From assembly GCA_028293225.1 (NCBI GenBank), contig JAQGPE010000525.1, forward strand, positions 1-8,624: 8,624 nucleotides of DNA, in the 5' to 3' direction. This DNA is from Akkermansiaceae bacterium (lineage in GTDB: Bacteria; Verrucomicrobiota; Verrucomicrobiia; Verrucomicrobiales; Akkermansiaceae). Positions 1 through 5,779 of the stretch are shown in pieces (the first letter of the stretch is position 1; every line of letters starts with the position of its first letter). The position numbers were made by a program, and so were the translations under genes. The notes under the pieces are model-generated. The model was given only the letters and a program-made list of their open reading frames with translations, searched no databases and was not told the DNA's origin.

Positions 1-192
1 CGCGACCGCCAGTTCGCGACGGAGTTCTTCATCGTCGCGGAGCTGGATGTCTCCGCGGGTCCGGAGCTGTCGGCAAAGGCCGCCAAGAGCGCCTACGAGG
101 AGTGCCCGCGCTGCCGCCGCTACGAGCCATTGACCGAGTCCGGCCTGTGCGCCCGTTGCGAGTCCGTACTCCAGACCGTCTCACGAGCATGA
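1..192 (+). CDS. ileS: Isoleucyl-tRNA synthetase, C-terminal end (partial)
   Basis: Frame 1 is open from the window edge to a TGA at 190-192 and gives the last 63 residues of a protein whose start lies upstream. The tail carries a four-cysteine zinc-binding module, CPRC followed by LCARC (Cys 35, 38, 50 and 53 of the visible part). This is the C-terminal zinc finger seen in bacterial IleRS, which contributes to charging tRNA-Ile in the cytoplasm. The catalytic domain is outside the window. Identification is strengthened by the next gene being lspA, because ileS-lspA is a classic bacterial gene order. The TGA stop overlaps the lspA ATG (ATGA), implying one transcript and translational coupling. 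Another synthetase with a similar zinc tail cannot be excluded from 63 residues alone, but the neighbour makes IleRS much the best call. Confidence 0.88.
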   Translation, partial: RDRQFATEFFIVAELDVSAGPELSAKAAKSAYEECPRCRRYEPLTESGLCARCESVLQTVSRA

Positions 193-767
193 AATTTGCC
201 ACCCTGTTTCTTGCCGTCACCCTGCCGCTCTACATCGCGGACCAGGTGACGAAGTTCTGGACCGTCGCCCATTTCCCGGAGCCGGTTCCGCCGAACTTCT
301 CTTCAGGCGTGGAGATGCCGGTGATCCCGGGCTTCTTCAACCTGCTGCGGGTGCATAACCAGGGCGTGGCCTTTGGCACCGGCAACGGCTCCGCGTGGGC
401 CCCGATCGTGTTCCTGATCGTGCCGCTGGTGGCGCTGGTGCTCATCACCCTCGGCTGGCGGAAGAATTTCTTTGCCGGTCTGGCCGGAAAGATCGCCGCG
501 GGCCTGCTGCTCGCAGGGGTTTTTGGTAATCTGACCGACCGCCTGATCCAGGGTTCACGACTTTCGTACATGCAGGGCGCGCCCTTGTGGGATCGCCTGA
601 AAGCCGGGTATGTCGTGGACTTTCTCGACTTCACCATCCCGGTGGTGAACTACCGCTGGCCGGTCTTCAATGTGGCCGACTCCTGCATCTGCGTGGCGGC
701 GGTCCTGCTCTTCATTTCCGGCCTGCGCGCCGACATCAAGGACAAGAAAACGATCTCCGCCGCCTAG
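189..767 (+). CDS. lspA: Lipoprotein signal peptidase (signal peptidase II)
   Basis: Inner-membrane aspartyl protease that removes the signal peptide from diacylglyceryl-modified prolipoproteins. The 192-residue protein has about four membrane helices. Family motifs are present: DQVTK (Asp18, Lys22), HNQGVAF (Asn57, Gly59), GNLTDR (Asn114, Asp117, Arg118), VVDF (Asp144) and FNVADS (Asp164). Asp144 and Asp164 match the catalytic pair of the Pseudomonas enzyme by motif position. The ATG at 189 is chosen because the protein then begins at the first helix. The frame is open further upstream (from 102), but that stretch overlaps the ileS zinc finger. The ATGA overlap with ileS replaces a clear ribosome binding site. 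Oddity: about 18 extra residues separate GNLTDR from VVDF compared with E. coli and Pseudomonas. The length is otherwise normal for the family. Confidence 0.95.
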   Translation: MKFATLFLAVTLPLYIADQVTKFWTVAHFPEPVPPNFSSGVEMPVIPGFFNLLRVHNQGVAFGTGNGSAWAPIVFLIVPLVALVLITLGWRKNFFAGLAGKIAAGLLLAGVFGNLTDRLIQGSRLSYMQGAPLWDRLKAGYVVDFLDFTIPVVNYRWPVFNVADSCICVAAVLLFISGLRADIKDKKTISAA

Positions 768-806
768 CTCCGGTCGCCGGAGCTTGCCACAGGCCCGGTT
801 GCGAAG

Positions 807-1601
807 ATGATCCATTCAAGCATGCGGATCTGGACTACCTGGCTTGTCTTCACCCTGTGGCTGGGCATTGCCGCGGGGCAGGAGGTCATTCCCCCCTCCG
901 ATGAGCCGCAGGTGCCTTCTGTCCATGTTCTGGACGATGCGCGAATTTTTTCGTCCGAGCCGGCGCGGCTCGCCGCCCTCGAGGCGCGGCTCACCGCGCT
1001 GGAGGCCAAGTACCGCTTCCCCGTCTATGTCGCGGTTTACGACACGCTCATCGGAACGGATGTCCGCGAGCGCTCCCAGCAGTTCCAGAACCAGTGGATC
1101 GGCAATGACGACCCCGGCCTGGTGGCCGTCTTTGAAACCGACAGCGGCTCGGTCGGTATCGGGGTGCACCCGCTGAAGCAACTGGAACTCAATTCCGGAT
1201 CGCAGATCCCCACCATGGGGCCTCTGGATCTGTCGATGCTGGAGCAAGAGACCCTTACCCGCGAGGTCCAACAGCGGATCGGCAAGGTCCGGGACTCCCG
1301 TGACCGCGTGGAAGCGATCGTGAATGGTCTGGCGGATGAGATTACGCGGGATCTGGAGGCCCGCTCCGCGCCGGCTTCCAAGACGGCCACGCTGCGCATC
1401 GCTGCCTTCACGGTCGGTCTGATCGCCGCCACCGGCCTGGTGGTTCTGCTGGTGATGGCCTGGTTGCGCCGTACCGACACCCGGGCCAGGCAGCGCTACA
1501 TTTTTCCTGACGTCAACGTCGGCACCCGCCTCGGCGCTCCCTACGGCGGCGGGAAAATCAGCTCGCGGGACTTTTCGGAACCACCGGGACCGCGGCCCTG
1601 A
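807..1601 (+). CDS. Secreted/membrane-anchored TPM-domain-like protein
   Basis: A 264-residue protein with an N-terminal signal peptide (hydrophobic core about residues 8-23, ending IAAGQ). Next comes a region of about residues 38-180 resembling the TPM (Psb32/YgcG-type) fold, then one membrane helix (about 196-220) and a basic cytoplasmic tail containing GAPYGGG. TPM hallmarks are the opening VHVLDDARIFS, an amphipathic helix rich in Leu/Glu, the strand FPVYVAVYD, and QWIGNDDPGLVAVFE ahead of another strand. TPM domains act outside the cytoplasm; some are implicated in photosystem repair or phosphatase activity, but the role here is unknown. It begins 39 bases after lspA and is probably cotranscribed with it. 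ATG 807 is used; ATG 822 (MRIWTTW) is an equally good start and gives a tighter signal peptide. The 3' end overlaps the convergent DUF2062 gene by 44 bases. The exact family assignment is by eye. Confidence 0.72.
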   Translation: MIHSSMRIWTTWLVFTLWLGIAAGQEVIPPSDEPQVPSVHVLDDARIFSSEPARLAALEARLTALEAKYRFPVYVAVYDTLIGTDVRERSQQFQNQWIGNDDPGLVAVFETDSGSVGIGVHPLKQLELNSGSQIPTMGPLDLSMLEQETLTREVQQRIGKVRDSRDRVEAIVNGLADEITRDLEARSAPASKTATLRIAAFTVGLIAATGLVVLLVMAWLRRTDTRARQRYIFPDVNVGTRLGAPYGGGKISSRDFSEPPGPRP

Positions 1602-2121
1602 CCCGTTCTTTGCGGCGCGGCAGGTGATGCGGCATCAGAGCCGCAAACAGGTGGACCAAGCCGAAAGCGAGTACTGCCAGGGTGATGCCGATCACGGCGC
1701 CGCCCAAGGCTCCGTTGGCCACGAAGTGCTTGATTTTCATGCCCCAGCTGTCGGGAGCCCCGGCCAGCTCCTGCGGGCGTAGATTGAAGTACTTCAGGAT
1801 CGCTCCGCCCAGCCACGATTGCAGCGGGATCAAAGCCACGCTGGTCAGTGGATTGGAGATCCAGGTCGCGGCGATCGCGATCGGCACGTTTGCCCGTGCC
1901 CACGCCGCCAGCACGCCGGCCACGAGTGACTGGGGGATCGGCAGCATGAAAACCAGCAGGCCGATCGCCAGGCCCTTGGCCACGGTATCCCGGCAAGGCC
2001 GCCACAAGCGCTTGTCCATCATCGGCTTGGTTAAAGCCTGCCACCACTTGCGATGACGCATCTTCGGATGGCGCATGCCCCTGTAGGCGCGCCTGACCAT
2101 CCATAGATATTTGCGTTTCAT
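1558..2121 (-). CDS. DUF2062 family membrane protein
   Basis: A 187-residue integral membrane protein with a strongly basic N-terminus (about the first 45 residues, many Arg/Lys). The DUF2062 signature follows: KGLAIGLLVFMLPIPQSLVAG (residues 49-69), ARANVPIAIAATWISNPLT (75-93), then IPLQSWLGG. Another helix pair follows (about 137-163), and the tail is basic. The family has no established biochemical function; some members are fused to glycosyltransferase or methyltransferase domains, so an envelope role is a guess. The ATG at 2121 is preferred because the protein then begins with MKRKYLW. A TTG at 2160 would extend it by 13 poorly characteristic residues. No Shine-Dalgarno is visible. It is divergent from uppP (117 bases between starts) and its 3' end overlaps the TPM-like gene. 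Confidence 0.88.
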   Translation of the reverse strand: MKRKYLWMVRRAYRGMRHPKMRHRKWWQALTKPMMDKRLWRPCRDTVAKGLAIGLLVFMLPIPQSLVAGVLAAWARANVPIAIAATWISNPLTSVALIPLQSWLGGAILKYFNLRPQELAGAPDSWGMKIKHFVANGALGGAVIGITLAVLAFGLVHLFAALMPHHLPRRKERVRAAVPVVPKSPAS

Positions 2122-2238
2122 CGTAGGGGAGCGAAACCCTCTTGGGTCCGACGCTCGCAACTCTCCTCTCCAAGTGGCATTGTTTCAACCGCAAATCCCT
2201 TGCTCCGCGCAATCCGTGCCCCCAGTCTCCGGCCGCGC

Positions 2239-3126
2239 ATGGACTGGTGGCAATCCCTCATTCTGGGCCTGATCGAAGGCATCACCGAATATCTTCCGGT
2301 CAGCTCGACCGGTCATCTCATTGTCGCTCAGCGGATGATGGGTATTGGCCTGGGGGCGGACAAGACGGTCGCCGACTGCTTTGCCATCTGCATCCAGTTC
2401 GGCGCCATCGCGGCCGTGCTGGGGATTTTCTGGCCCCGGGTCGTGCAGATGATCAAGGGCGTCTTCGGCCAGGATGCGGAGGGCTTGAAGCTTCTGCTCG
2501 CGATCTTCGTCGGGTTCCTGCCTGCCGCCATCATCGGCCTGATCGCCAACGACTGGATCGAAGCGAAGCTTTTCCATTTCAAGTGGGTGGCTCTCGCCTG
2601 GTTCGTCGGCGGCATCGCCATTCTCTTCGCCGACCGCTGGATGAAAAAAGGCGGCGGCTCAAAGGGTCGCAAGCTCTCTGAAATCACCATCCGGATGGCG
2701 CTGATCATCGGGTTCTTTCAGTGCCTCGCCATGTGGCCGGGCACGTCCCGCAGCTTGGCCACCATCCTCGGCGGGCTGTTCGTCGGTCTGGAACTGGCCG
2801 CCGCGGTGGAGTTCTCCTTCCTGCTCGGCCTGCTCACGCTGACGGCGGCGACGGTCAAAAAGACCATCTGGCCGATCAAGACCCCAGGCCTGGAAGCGTA
2901 TCACGTGAAATTCGGTGGCGCCCACCTGCTTTGGGACACCTATGGCTGGATGCCGCTGGCGGTCGGCTGCGTGGTGGCCGCCATCTCCGCCGCCATCGCC
3001 GTGAAATGGATGATCGGCTACCTCAATCGCAAGGGACTGGGCGTCTTCGGCTGGTATCGCATCGCGATCTCGATCGTTGCCGTGATCATGATTGCCACCA
3101 ATTTCGCGGGGCTGAACGGGGCCTGA
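2239..3126 (+). CDS. uppP: Undecaprenyl-diphosphatase UppP/BacA
   Basis: Membrane phosphatase that converts undecaprenyl pyrophosphate to undecaprenyl phosphate, recycling the lipid carrier for peptidoglycan and surface polysaccharides. Overproduction of the family gives bacitracin resistance. The 295-residue protein carries both BacA signatures: EGITEYLPVSSTGHLI (Glu13, Glu17, Ser23, His26) and PGTSRS (residues 167-172, Arg171). These align with Glu17, Glu21, Ser27, His30 and Arg174 of the E. coli enzyme. AVEFSFLL (189-196) and many hydrophobic helices complete the pattern. ATG 2239 is chosen because family members start just before this first motif; the in-frame TTG at 2200 would add an Arg/Pro-rich stretch. 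It is somewhat longer than E. coli BacA (273), mainly around residues 135-150 and 212-235. The 117-base region shared with the divergent DUF2062 gene has no promoter I can call. Confidence 0.97.
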   Translation: MDWWQSLILGLIEGITEYLPVSSTGHLIVAQRMMGIGLGADKTVADCFAICIQFGAIAAVLGIFWPRVVQMIKGVFGQDAEGLKLLLAIFVGFLPAAIIGLIANDWIEAKLFHFKWVALAWFVGGIAILFADRWMKKGGGSKGRKLSEITIRMALIIGFFQCLAMWPGTSRSLATILGGLFVGLELAAAVEFSFLLGLLTLTAATVKKTIWPIKTPGLEAYHVKFGGAHLLWDTYGWMPLAVGCVVAAISAAIAVKWMIGYLNRKGLGVFGWYRIAISIVAVIMIATNFAGLNGA

Positions 3127-3209
3127 GCCTGGATTCCGGCGGGAAACGCCCCCGGTGCGGAACGCCGTTTTCACTTGCCCGCCGCAGTTCCCGGGCTTGC
3201 ACTGTCGGG

Positions 3210-3869
3210 ATGCGCGGAGCGTCGCAAAGATCTCTTTTTGTTCTGTTCGCAGTGCTGCTGGCGCTGCTTGCGCCCTTGCGCGCCCAGGATAAGGCGGCCC
3301 GCATTAATCTGGCGGACGGCTTTGACTTCCCGGTCGGCAAGCCGGACGCCACCGGCTACTACATCGCCCGCGGAGTCCGCCTGACCGCTCCGGTCCACTT
3401 TGGTGAGGACTGGAACGGCCGCGGCGGTGGCGACACCGACCTGGGCGACCCCGTCTACGCCTGTGGCGATGGGGTGGTCACCTGGGCTTACGACGTCCAT
3501 GTCGGCTGGGGAAATGTGGTGCTGATCCGCCACGCCTATCGCGACCCGGACGACGGCAAGGTCAAGTTCTGCGACTCCCTCTACGGCCACATGAACGAGA
3601 TCATGGTGAAGGTCGGCCAACTGGTGAAGCGCGGCCAGCAGATCGGCACCATCGGCACCAACCACGGCATGTATCCCGCCCACCTGCACTTCGAGATCCG
3701 CAACAACGTCTACATCGGGATGCAGCGCGAGAGCGTCCAGCGGGACTTCAACAACTGGGCCGTTCCAAGCGATTTCATCAAGAAATACCGCCGCCTGAAC
3801 CGCGACTGGGGCAAGGTTCTCGCCCCGATCGGCACCTACACCGACTACCAGGGCTTCAAGGGCCTCTGA
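3210..3869 (+). CDS. Exported M23 family metallopeptidase
   Basis: A 219-residue secreted zinc endopeptidase of the lysostaphin/LytM type, expected to cut peptide cross-links in the cell wall. Residues 1-25 form a signal peptide (basic MRGASQR, hydrophobic core, cleavage likely after LRA). The zinc ligands are in the expected order: HFGED (His63, Asp67), then YGHM (His127) and HLHFE (His158, His160). The segment DWNGRGGGDTDLGDPVYA (67-84) has an insert between the HxxxD motif and the usual GxPVYA strand; I recall this insert as typical of a subfamily. ATG 3210 is used because it gives a clean signal peptide; upstream codons in the same frame overlap uppP and look non-coding. The gene lies 83 bases after uppP and ends 3 bases before the nuclease gene, suggesting one operon. 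There is no SH3 or LysM binding domain, so substrate targeting is unknown. Confidence 0.93.
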   Translation: MRGASQRSLFVLFAVLLALLAPLRAQDKAARINLADGFDFPVGKPDATGYYIARGVRLTAPVHFGEDWNGRGGGDTDLGDPVYACGDGVVTWAYDVHVGWGNVVLIRHAYRDPDDGKVKFCDSLYGHMNEIMVKVGQLVKRGQQIGTIGTNHGMYPAHLHFEIRNNVYIGMQRESVQRDFNNWAVPSDFIKKYRRLNRDWGKVLAPIGTYTDYQGFKGL

Positions 3870-3872
3870 TTC

Positions 3873-4574
3873 ATGCGTTCCTCGCGTTCGAAATGGCGGG
3901 TTGCCATCCTGTTCGCCGTCTCGCTGGCGGTCTGGTTTTACGACCGTCATCAGAAGCAGGGCGCTGACGGCGGCGGTCCCGCGCCCAAGGCAATCCCTGT
4001 TCAGGAGGGTAGTGGCGCCTCCACCGGCTCTTCCTCTCAAAAGGAGCCGTCGAAGGCGGGCCGCTACGAGAAATACGAAGGCTGTCTGCTGGTGAATCAC
4101 CGCCAGAACGATGGCGACAGCTTCCGCGTCCAGCTGCCCGGCGGTCGCACGGAGGAGTTCCGCCTCTATTTCGTCGACTGCCCGGAAAGCGAATTCCGCA
4201 CCTACGGTGGCGGGGCCACCAATCGTGAGCGGATCGATGAGCAGGCGAAGTATTTCAACATCACCGCCGAGCAGGCCGTAGGCATCGGCGACAAGGCCAA
4301 GCACTACACCCTGGATCTTCTGGGCCGGCAGCCCTTCACGGTCTACACCTTCTGGGAGGATCATTTCCACGACCATCGCATGAGTGCGATCATCCAGTCC
4401 GGCAACGGCGAGTGGCTTCACCGCAATCTGGTCAGGGAAGGCTATTCGAGGATTTTCACCAAGCCCTCTGAAATGCCCGACGGCACCCCAGCCAAGGAAG
4501 AGGTCGGGATGCTGCGCCAAATGGAGGAACAGGCGAAGGCGGCGCGGAAAGGTGCGTGGGGCTTATCTCGTTAA
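3873..4574 (+). CDS. Membrane-anchored staphylococcal-nuclease-like (SNase) protein
   Basis: A 233-residue protein with a basic N-terminus, one hydrophobic anchor (about residues 9-22, no obvious cleavage site), a Gly/Ser/Pro-rich linker (about 30-62) and an SNase-like domain (about 68-230). The active-site pattern of staphylococcal nuclease can be traced: DGD (Asp80, Asp82), RLYFVDCPE (Arg97, Asp102, Glu105) and HDHRMSAII (Arg169 for Arg87). LHRNLVREGYSRIF matches the region after the active site. All catalytic and calcium-binding positions appear kept, so an active calcium-dependent nuclease on the outer face of the inner membrane is likely. Compared with the staphylococcal enzyme there are about 20 extra residues between Glu105 and Arg169, including GGGATNRERIDEQAKYF. 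The gene starts 3 bases after the M23 stop with no Shine-Dalgarno, so translational coupling is probable. The C-terminus is rich in Lys/Glu/Ala helix. Confidence 0.88.
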   Translation: MRSSRSKWRVAILFAVSLAVWFYDRHQKQGADGGGPAPKAIPVQEGSGASTGSSSQKEPSKAGRYEKYEGCLLVNHRQNDGDSFRVQLPGGRTEEFRLYFVDCPESEFRTYGGGATNRERIDEQAKYFNITAEQAVGIGDKAKHYTLDLLGRQPFTVYTFWEDHFHDHRMSAIIQSGNGEWLHRNLVREGYSRIFTKPSEMPDGTPAKEEVGMLRQMEEQAKAARKGAWGLSR

Positions 4575-4726
4575 GGGAATTTTCCTGCCCGCCGGAGTGG
4601 ATAAGCGGCGAACCTTGGTTTCCAGAGTTTCCGAATATTAGGCATATCGTATTATTAAGATGATGATCTTGCGAAGTGCCGAATCGATCGGGGGATGTGA
4701 TGATTCGCGGAGCGTGAGGATCTTTC

Positions 4727-4742
4727 TGGCATAAGGATTTCA
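4727..4742 (+). promoter_or_regulatory. Sigma-54 (-24/-12)-like motif, imperfect
   Basis: TGGCATAAGGATTTCA fits the sigma-54 layout TGGCAC-N5-TTGCW with correct spacing between the -24 GG and the -12 element. However, the -12 pair reads TC instead of GC. PEP-CTERM genes in some bacteria (Zoogloea) are controlled by RpoN and the PrsK/PrsR system, which makes it worth noting. No similar site precedes the sister gene. It could be chance. Confidence 0.22.
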
Positions 4743-4745
4743 ATG

Positions 4746-4795
4746 ATTTCATTCCGGAAACTTGATTGTCTGAGTGTTCTATTTCATTTCCGGAA
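4746..4795. repeat. Direct repeat pair containing the palindrome TTCCGGAA
   Basis: ATTTCATTCCGGAA (4746-4759) and ATTTCATTTCCGGAA (4781-4795) differ by one inserted T. Each contains the 8-base palindrome TTCCGGAA (4752-4759 and 4788-4795), with centres 36 bases apart. The arrangement looks like a pair of operator half-sites or dimer binding sites upstream of the first PEP-CTERM gene. No regulator gene is in the window to pair with it. Confidence 0.5.
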
Positions 4796-4834
4796 TTCCT
4801 GGAAGCTTTCACAGCGAAATAGCTAACATACACT

Positions 4835-4840
4835 TAAAAT
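4835..4840 (+). promoter_or_regulatory. Possible -10 element (TAAAAT)
   Basis: TAAAAT matches the sigma-70 -10 consensus at five of six positions inside the most AT-rich part of the region. The nearest -35-like hexamer, TTCACA at 4808, is 21 bases away, which is too far for a normal promoter, so activation by a bound protein would be needed if this is used. Confidence 0.25.
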
Positions 4841-4862
4841 TTAGTTGGTGGATAGTTGTTGA

Positions 4863-4889
4863 ATATCATGGATGTCCATGTCAGGATAT
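4863..4889. promoter_or_regulatory. Palindrome at the 5' end of the first PEP-CTERM gene
   Basis: CATGGA-TG-TCCATG (4867-4880) is a perfect 6-base inverted repeat, flanked by ATATC and GATAT (4863-4867, 4885-4889). It sits directly before an AGGA (4883-4886) that is spaced 9 bases from the ATG at 4896. It could be an operator, or an mRNA hairpin controlling access to that AGGA. If translation starts at 4872 instead, the palindrome straddles the start codon. Confidence 0.35.
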
Positions 4890-4895
4890 CTGCGT

Positions 4896-5615
4896 ATGTT
4901 CCCCCCACACCCCCTGATTAAGTTGTCGCTTGCCCTGGTGGGTACGCTGCTTCCTCTGGGCGCTCAGACGCTCGTTTACTCGGTCCCCGCGGCGCCCAGC
5001 GTCACGACACCGAGTATGATCATCGCTCAGGACACCGAATACGGCAGCGCCATCCACCTCGCAGGTACGGATCGCGATTTGCAGAGCGCTACGGTTTACG
5101 TCTACTCCGACGTGGCCCGCACCGCCGAGGTGACCTTTTCGATCTACCAGGCCATCCCGGAAACCCGCTATCCGGCCACTGGCAGCACCAGTCCGGTGGC
5201 GAACCTGCAGCCGGGCGCGGCGCTGTGGACCTCCGGTCCCCAGACCATCTCCTTCCACGATGACGGCTCGACGAATCTGTCTCTCAACCAGCTGATTTTC
5301 TCCGGCATCAACACCTTGGTCACGGACAACATTTTCTGGGCCATCTCGTTCGACAAGGTCACCAACCTGACCACGAAATTCGGCCCTGAACTCGGCGCCG
5401 CATCGTCCGTCACCCCCTCGGGGGCGGCGAACGATCCGAGCCGGATCTATCAGCGGAATCCGGACCAGTTCAGCGGTGCCTGGGTCCAGTCGACACTGCC
5501 CAAGAGCGATCTGGCACTGACGATCAGCCTCACGGCCGTGCCGGAGCCTTCCGTCAGCGGCCTTGCCGCGGGCTTCGTGGTGTTCGGTCTGGCCGCGCGC
5601 CGCCGCCGGGCCTGA
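4896..5615 (+). CDS. PEP-CTERM sorting domain protein, copy 1
   Basis: A 239-residue exported protein with an N-terminal signal peptide (hydrophobic LSLALVGTLLPLGAQ), a beta-rich ectodomain of about 190 residues, and a C-terminal exosortase sorting tail: VPEPS (215-219), a hydrophobic helix, then RRRRA. Such proteins are recognised and cut at PEP by exosortase during transfer to the surface or matrix. The ectodomain resembles, loosely, the short beta-sandwich choice-of-anchor domains; I cannot name a function. It shares with copy 2 the blocks EYGSAI, GTDRD.QSATV, YSDVARTA, LNQLIFSGINTLV and IFWAI. Start choice: ATG 4896 follows AGGA by 9 bases and best matches the sister protein's short n-region; ATG 4872 or 4878 would add 8 or 6 residues. 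It is followed by a strong terminator, so it is probably a single-gene transcript. Confidence 0.9.
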   Translation: MFPPHPLIKLSLALVGTLLPLGAQTLVYSVPAAPSVTTPSMIIAQDTEYGSAIHLAGTDRDLQSATVYVYSDVARTAEVTFSIYQAIPETRYPATGSTSPVANLQPGAALWTSGPQTISFHDDGSTNLSLNQLIFSGINTLVTDNIFWAISFDKVTNLTTKFGPELGAASSVTPSGAANDPSRIYQRNPDQFSGAWVQSTLPKSDLALTISLTAVPEPSVSGLAAGFVVFGLAARRRRA

Positions 5616-5640
5616 GCCCCGGCAGTGATTTGAATTCAAC

Positions 5641-5674
5641 AGCCGGCATCCCGGGAGGGATGCCGGCTTTTTTT
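5641..5674 (+). terminator. Rho-independent terminator
   Basis: A perfect 12-base-pair stem (AGCCGGCATCCC paired with GGGATGCCGGCT) with a GGGA loop is followed by seven Ts. It begins 25 bases after the stop of the first PEP-CTERM gene and separates that transcript from the second copy. Confidence 0.95.
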
Positions 5675-5730
5675 GGGGTGGAGCAAGTTTCTGCGAGTGC
5701 TTGATATTTTAGTTTAGATGGAAATCAGGG

Positions 5731-5759
5731 TTGAAGTAACACCTGCCGTCTGCTAGATC
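5731..5759 (+). promoter_or_regulatory. Possible sigma-70 promoter of the second PEP-CTERM gene
   Basis: TTGAAG (5731-5736) and TAGATC (5754-5759) are spaced by 17 bases, with TG one base ahead of the second hexamer (extended -10 layout). The start codon lies 20 bases downstream, implying a short leader. The -10 match is only three of six, so this is a weak call. A promoter is needed here because of the terminator just upstream. Confidence 0.33.
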
Positions 5760-5779
5760 GTCCGCCAATCCCTCCAGTC

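Larger units (their letters stand above)
4575..4895 (+). promoter_or_regulatory. AT-rich gene-free region upstream of the first PEP-CTERM gene
   Basis: About 320 bases without a credible gene, clearly more AT-rich than the flanking coding DNA. I find no rho-independent terminator after the nuclease stop. The stretch holds a sigma-54-like motif (4727-4742), a direct repeat of an element containing the palindrome TTCCGGAA (4746-4795), a -10-like TAAAAT (4835-4840) with no good -35, and a palindrome next to the proposed start (4863-4889). Together these suggest the controlled promoter of the first PEP-CTERM gene, but each element alone is weak. Confidence 0.5.

Noticed and set aside
1541..2212. 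Minus-strand open frame overlapping the DUF2062 gene in another frame
   Set aside because: The neighbouring frame carries the complete DUF2062 signature and membrane helices; this frame is Gln/Gly/Arg-rich and featureless.
3153..3171. Small hairpin followed by TTTT between uppP and the M23 gene
   Set aside because: The stem is only five pairs including a G-T wobble, and the T run is four bases, too weak to call a terminator.
3171..4520. Open frame of 449 codons on the minus strand across the M23 and nuclease genes
   Set aside because: It lies opposite two well-supported genes, is low-complexity (Val, Ala, Asp, Leu, Gly) and shows no motif; this is the usual antisense shadow of GC-rich coding DNA.
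4680..4707. Inverted repeat CGAATC...GATTCG
   Set aside because: Six-base arms with a 16-base gap and no T run; expected by chance in a region of this size.
4881..5639. Minus-strand open frame of 252 codons opposite the first PEP-CTERM gene; similar ones opposite copy 2 (5900-6535) and the DUF4424-like gene (7588-8400)
   Set aside because: All mirror real genes, have Arg/Gly/Asp-rich composition and no recognisable domain.
5679..5695. Sigma-54-like TGGAGC...CTGCG upstream of PEP-CTERM copy 2
   Set aside because: The GG and GC are separated by 11 bases where the sigma-54 layout needs 10, and the rest of the match is poor.
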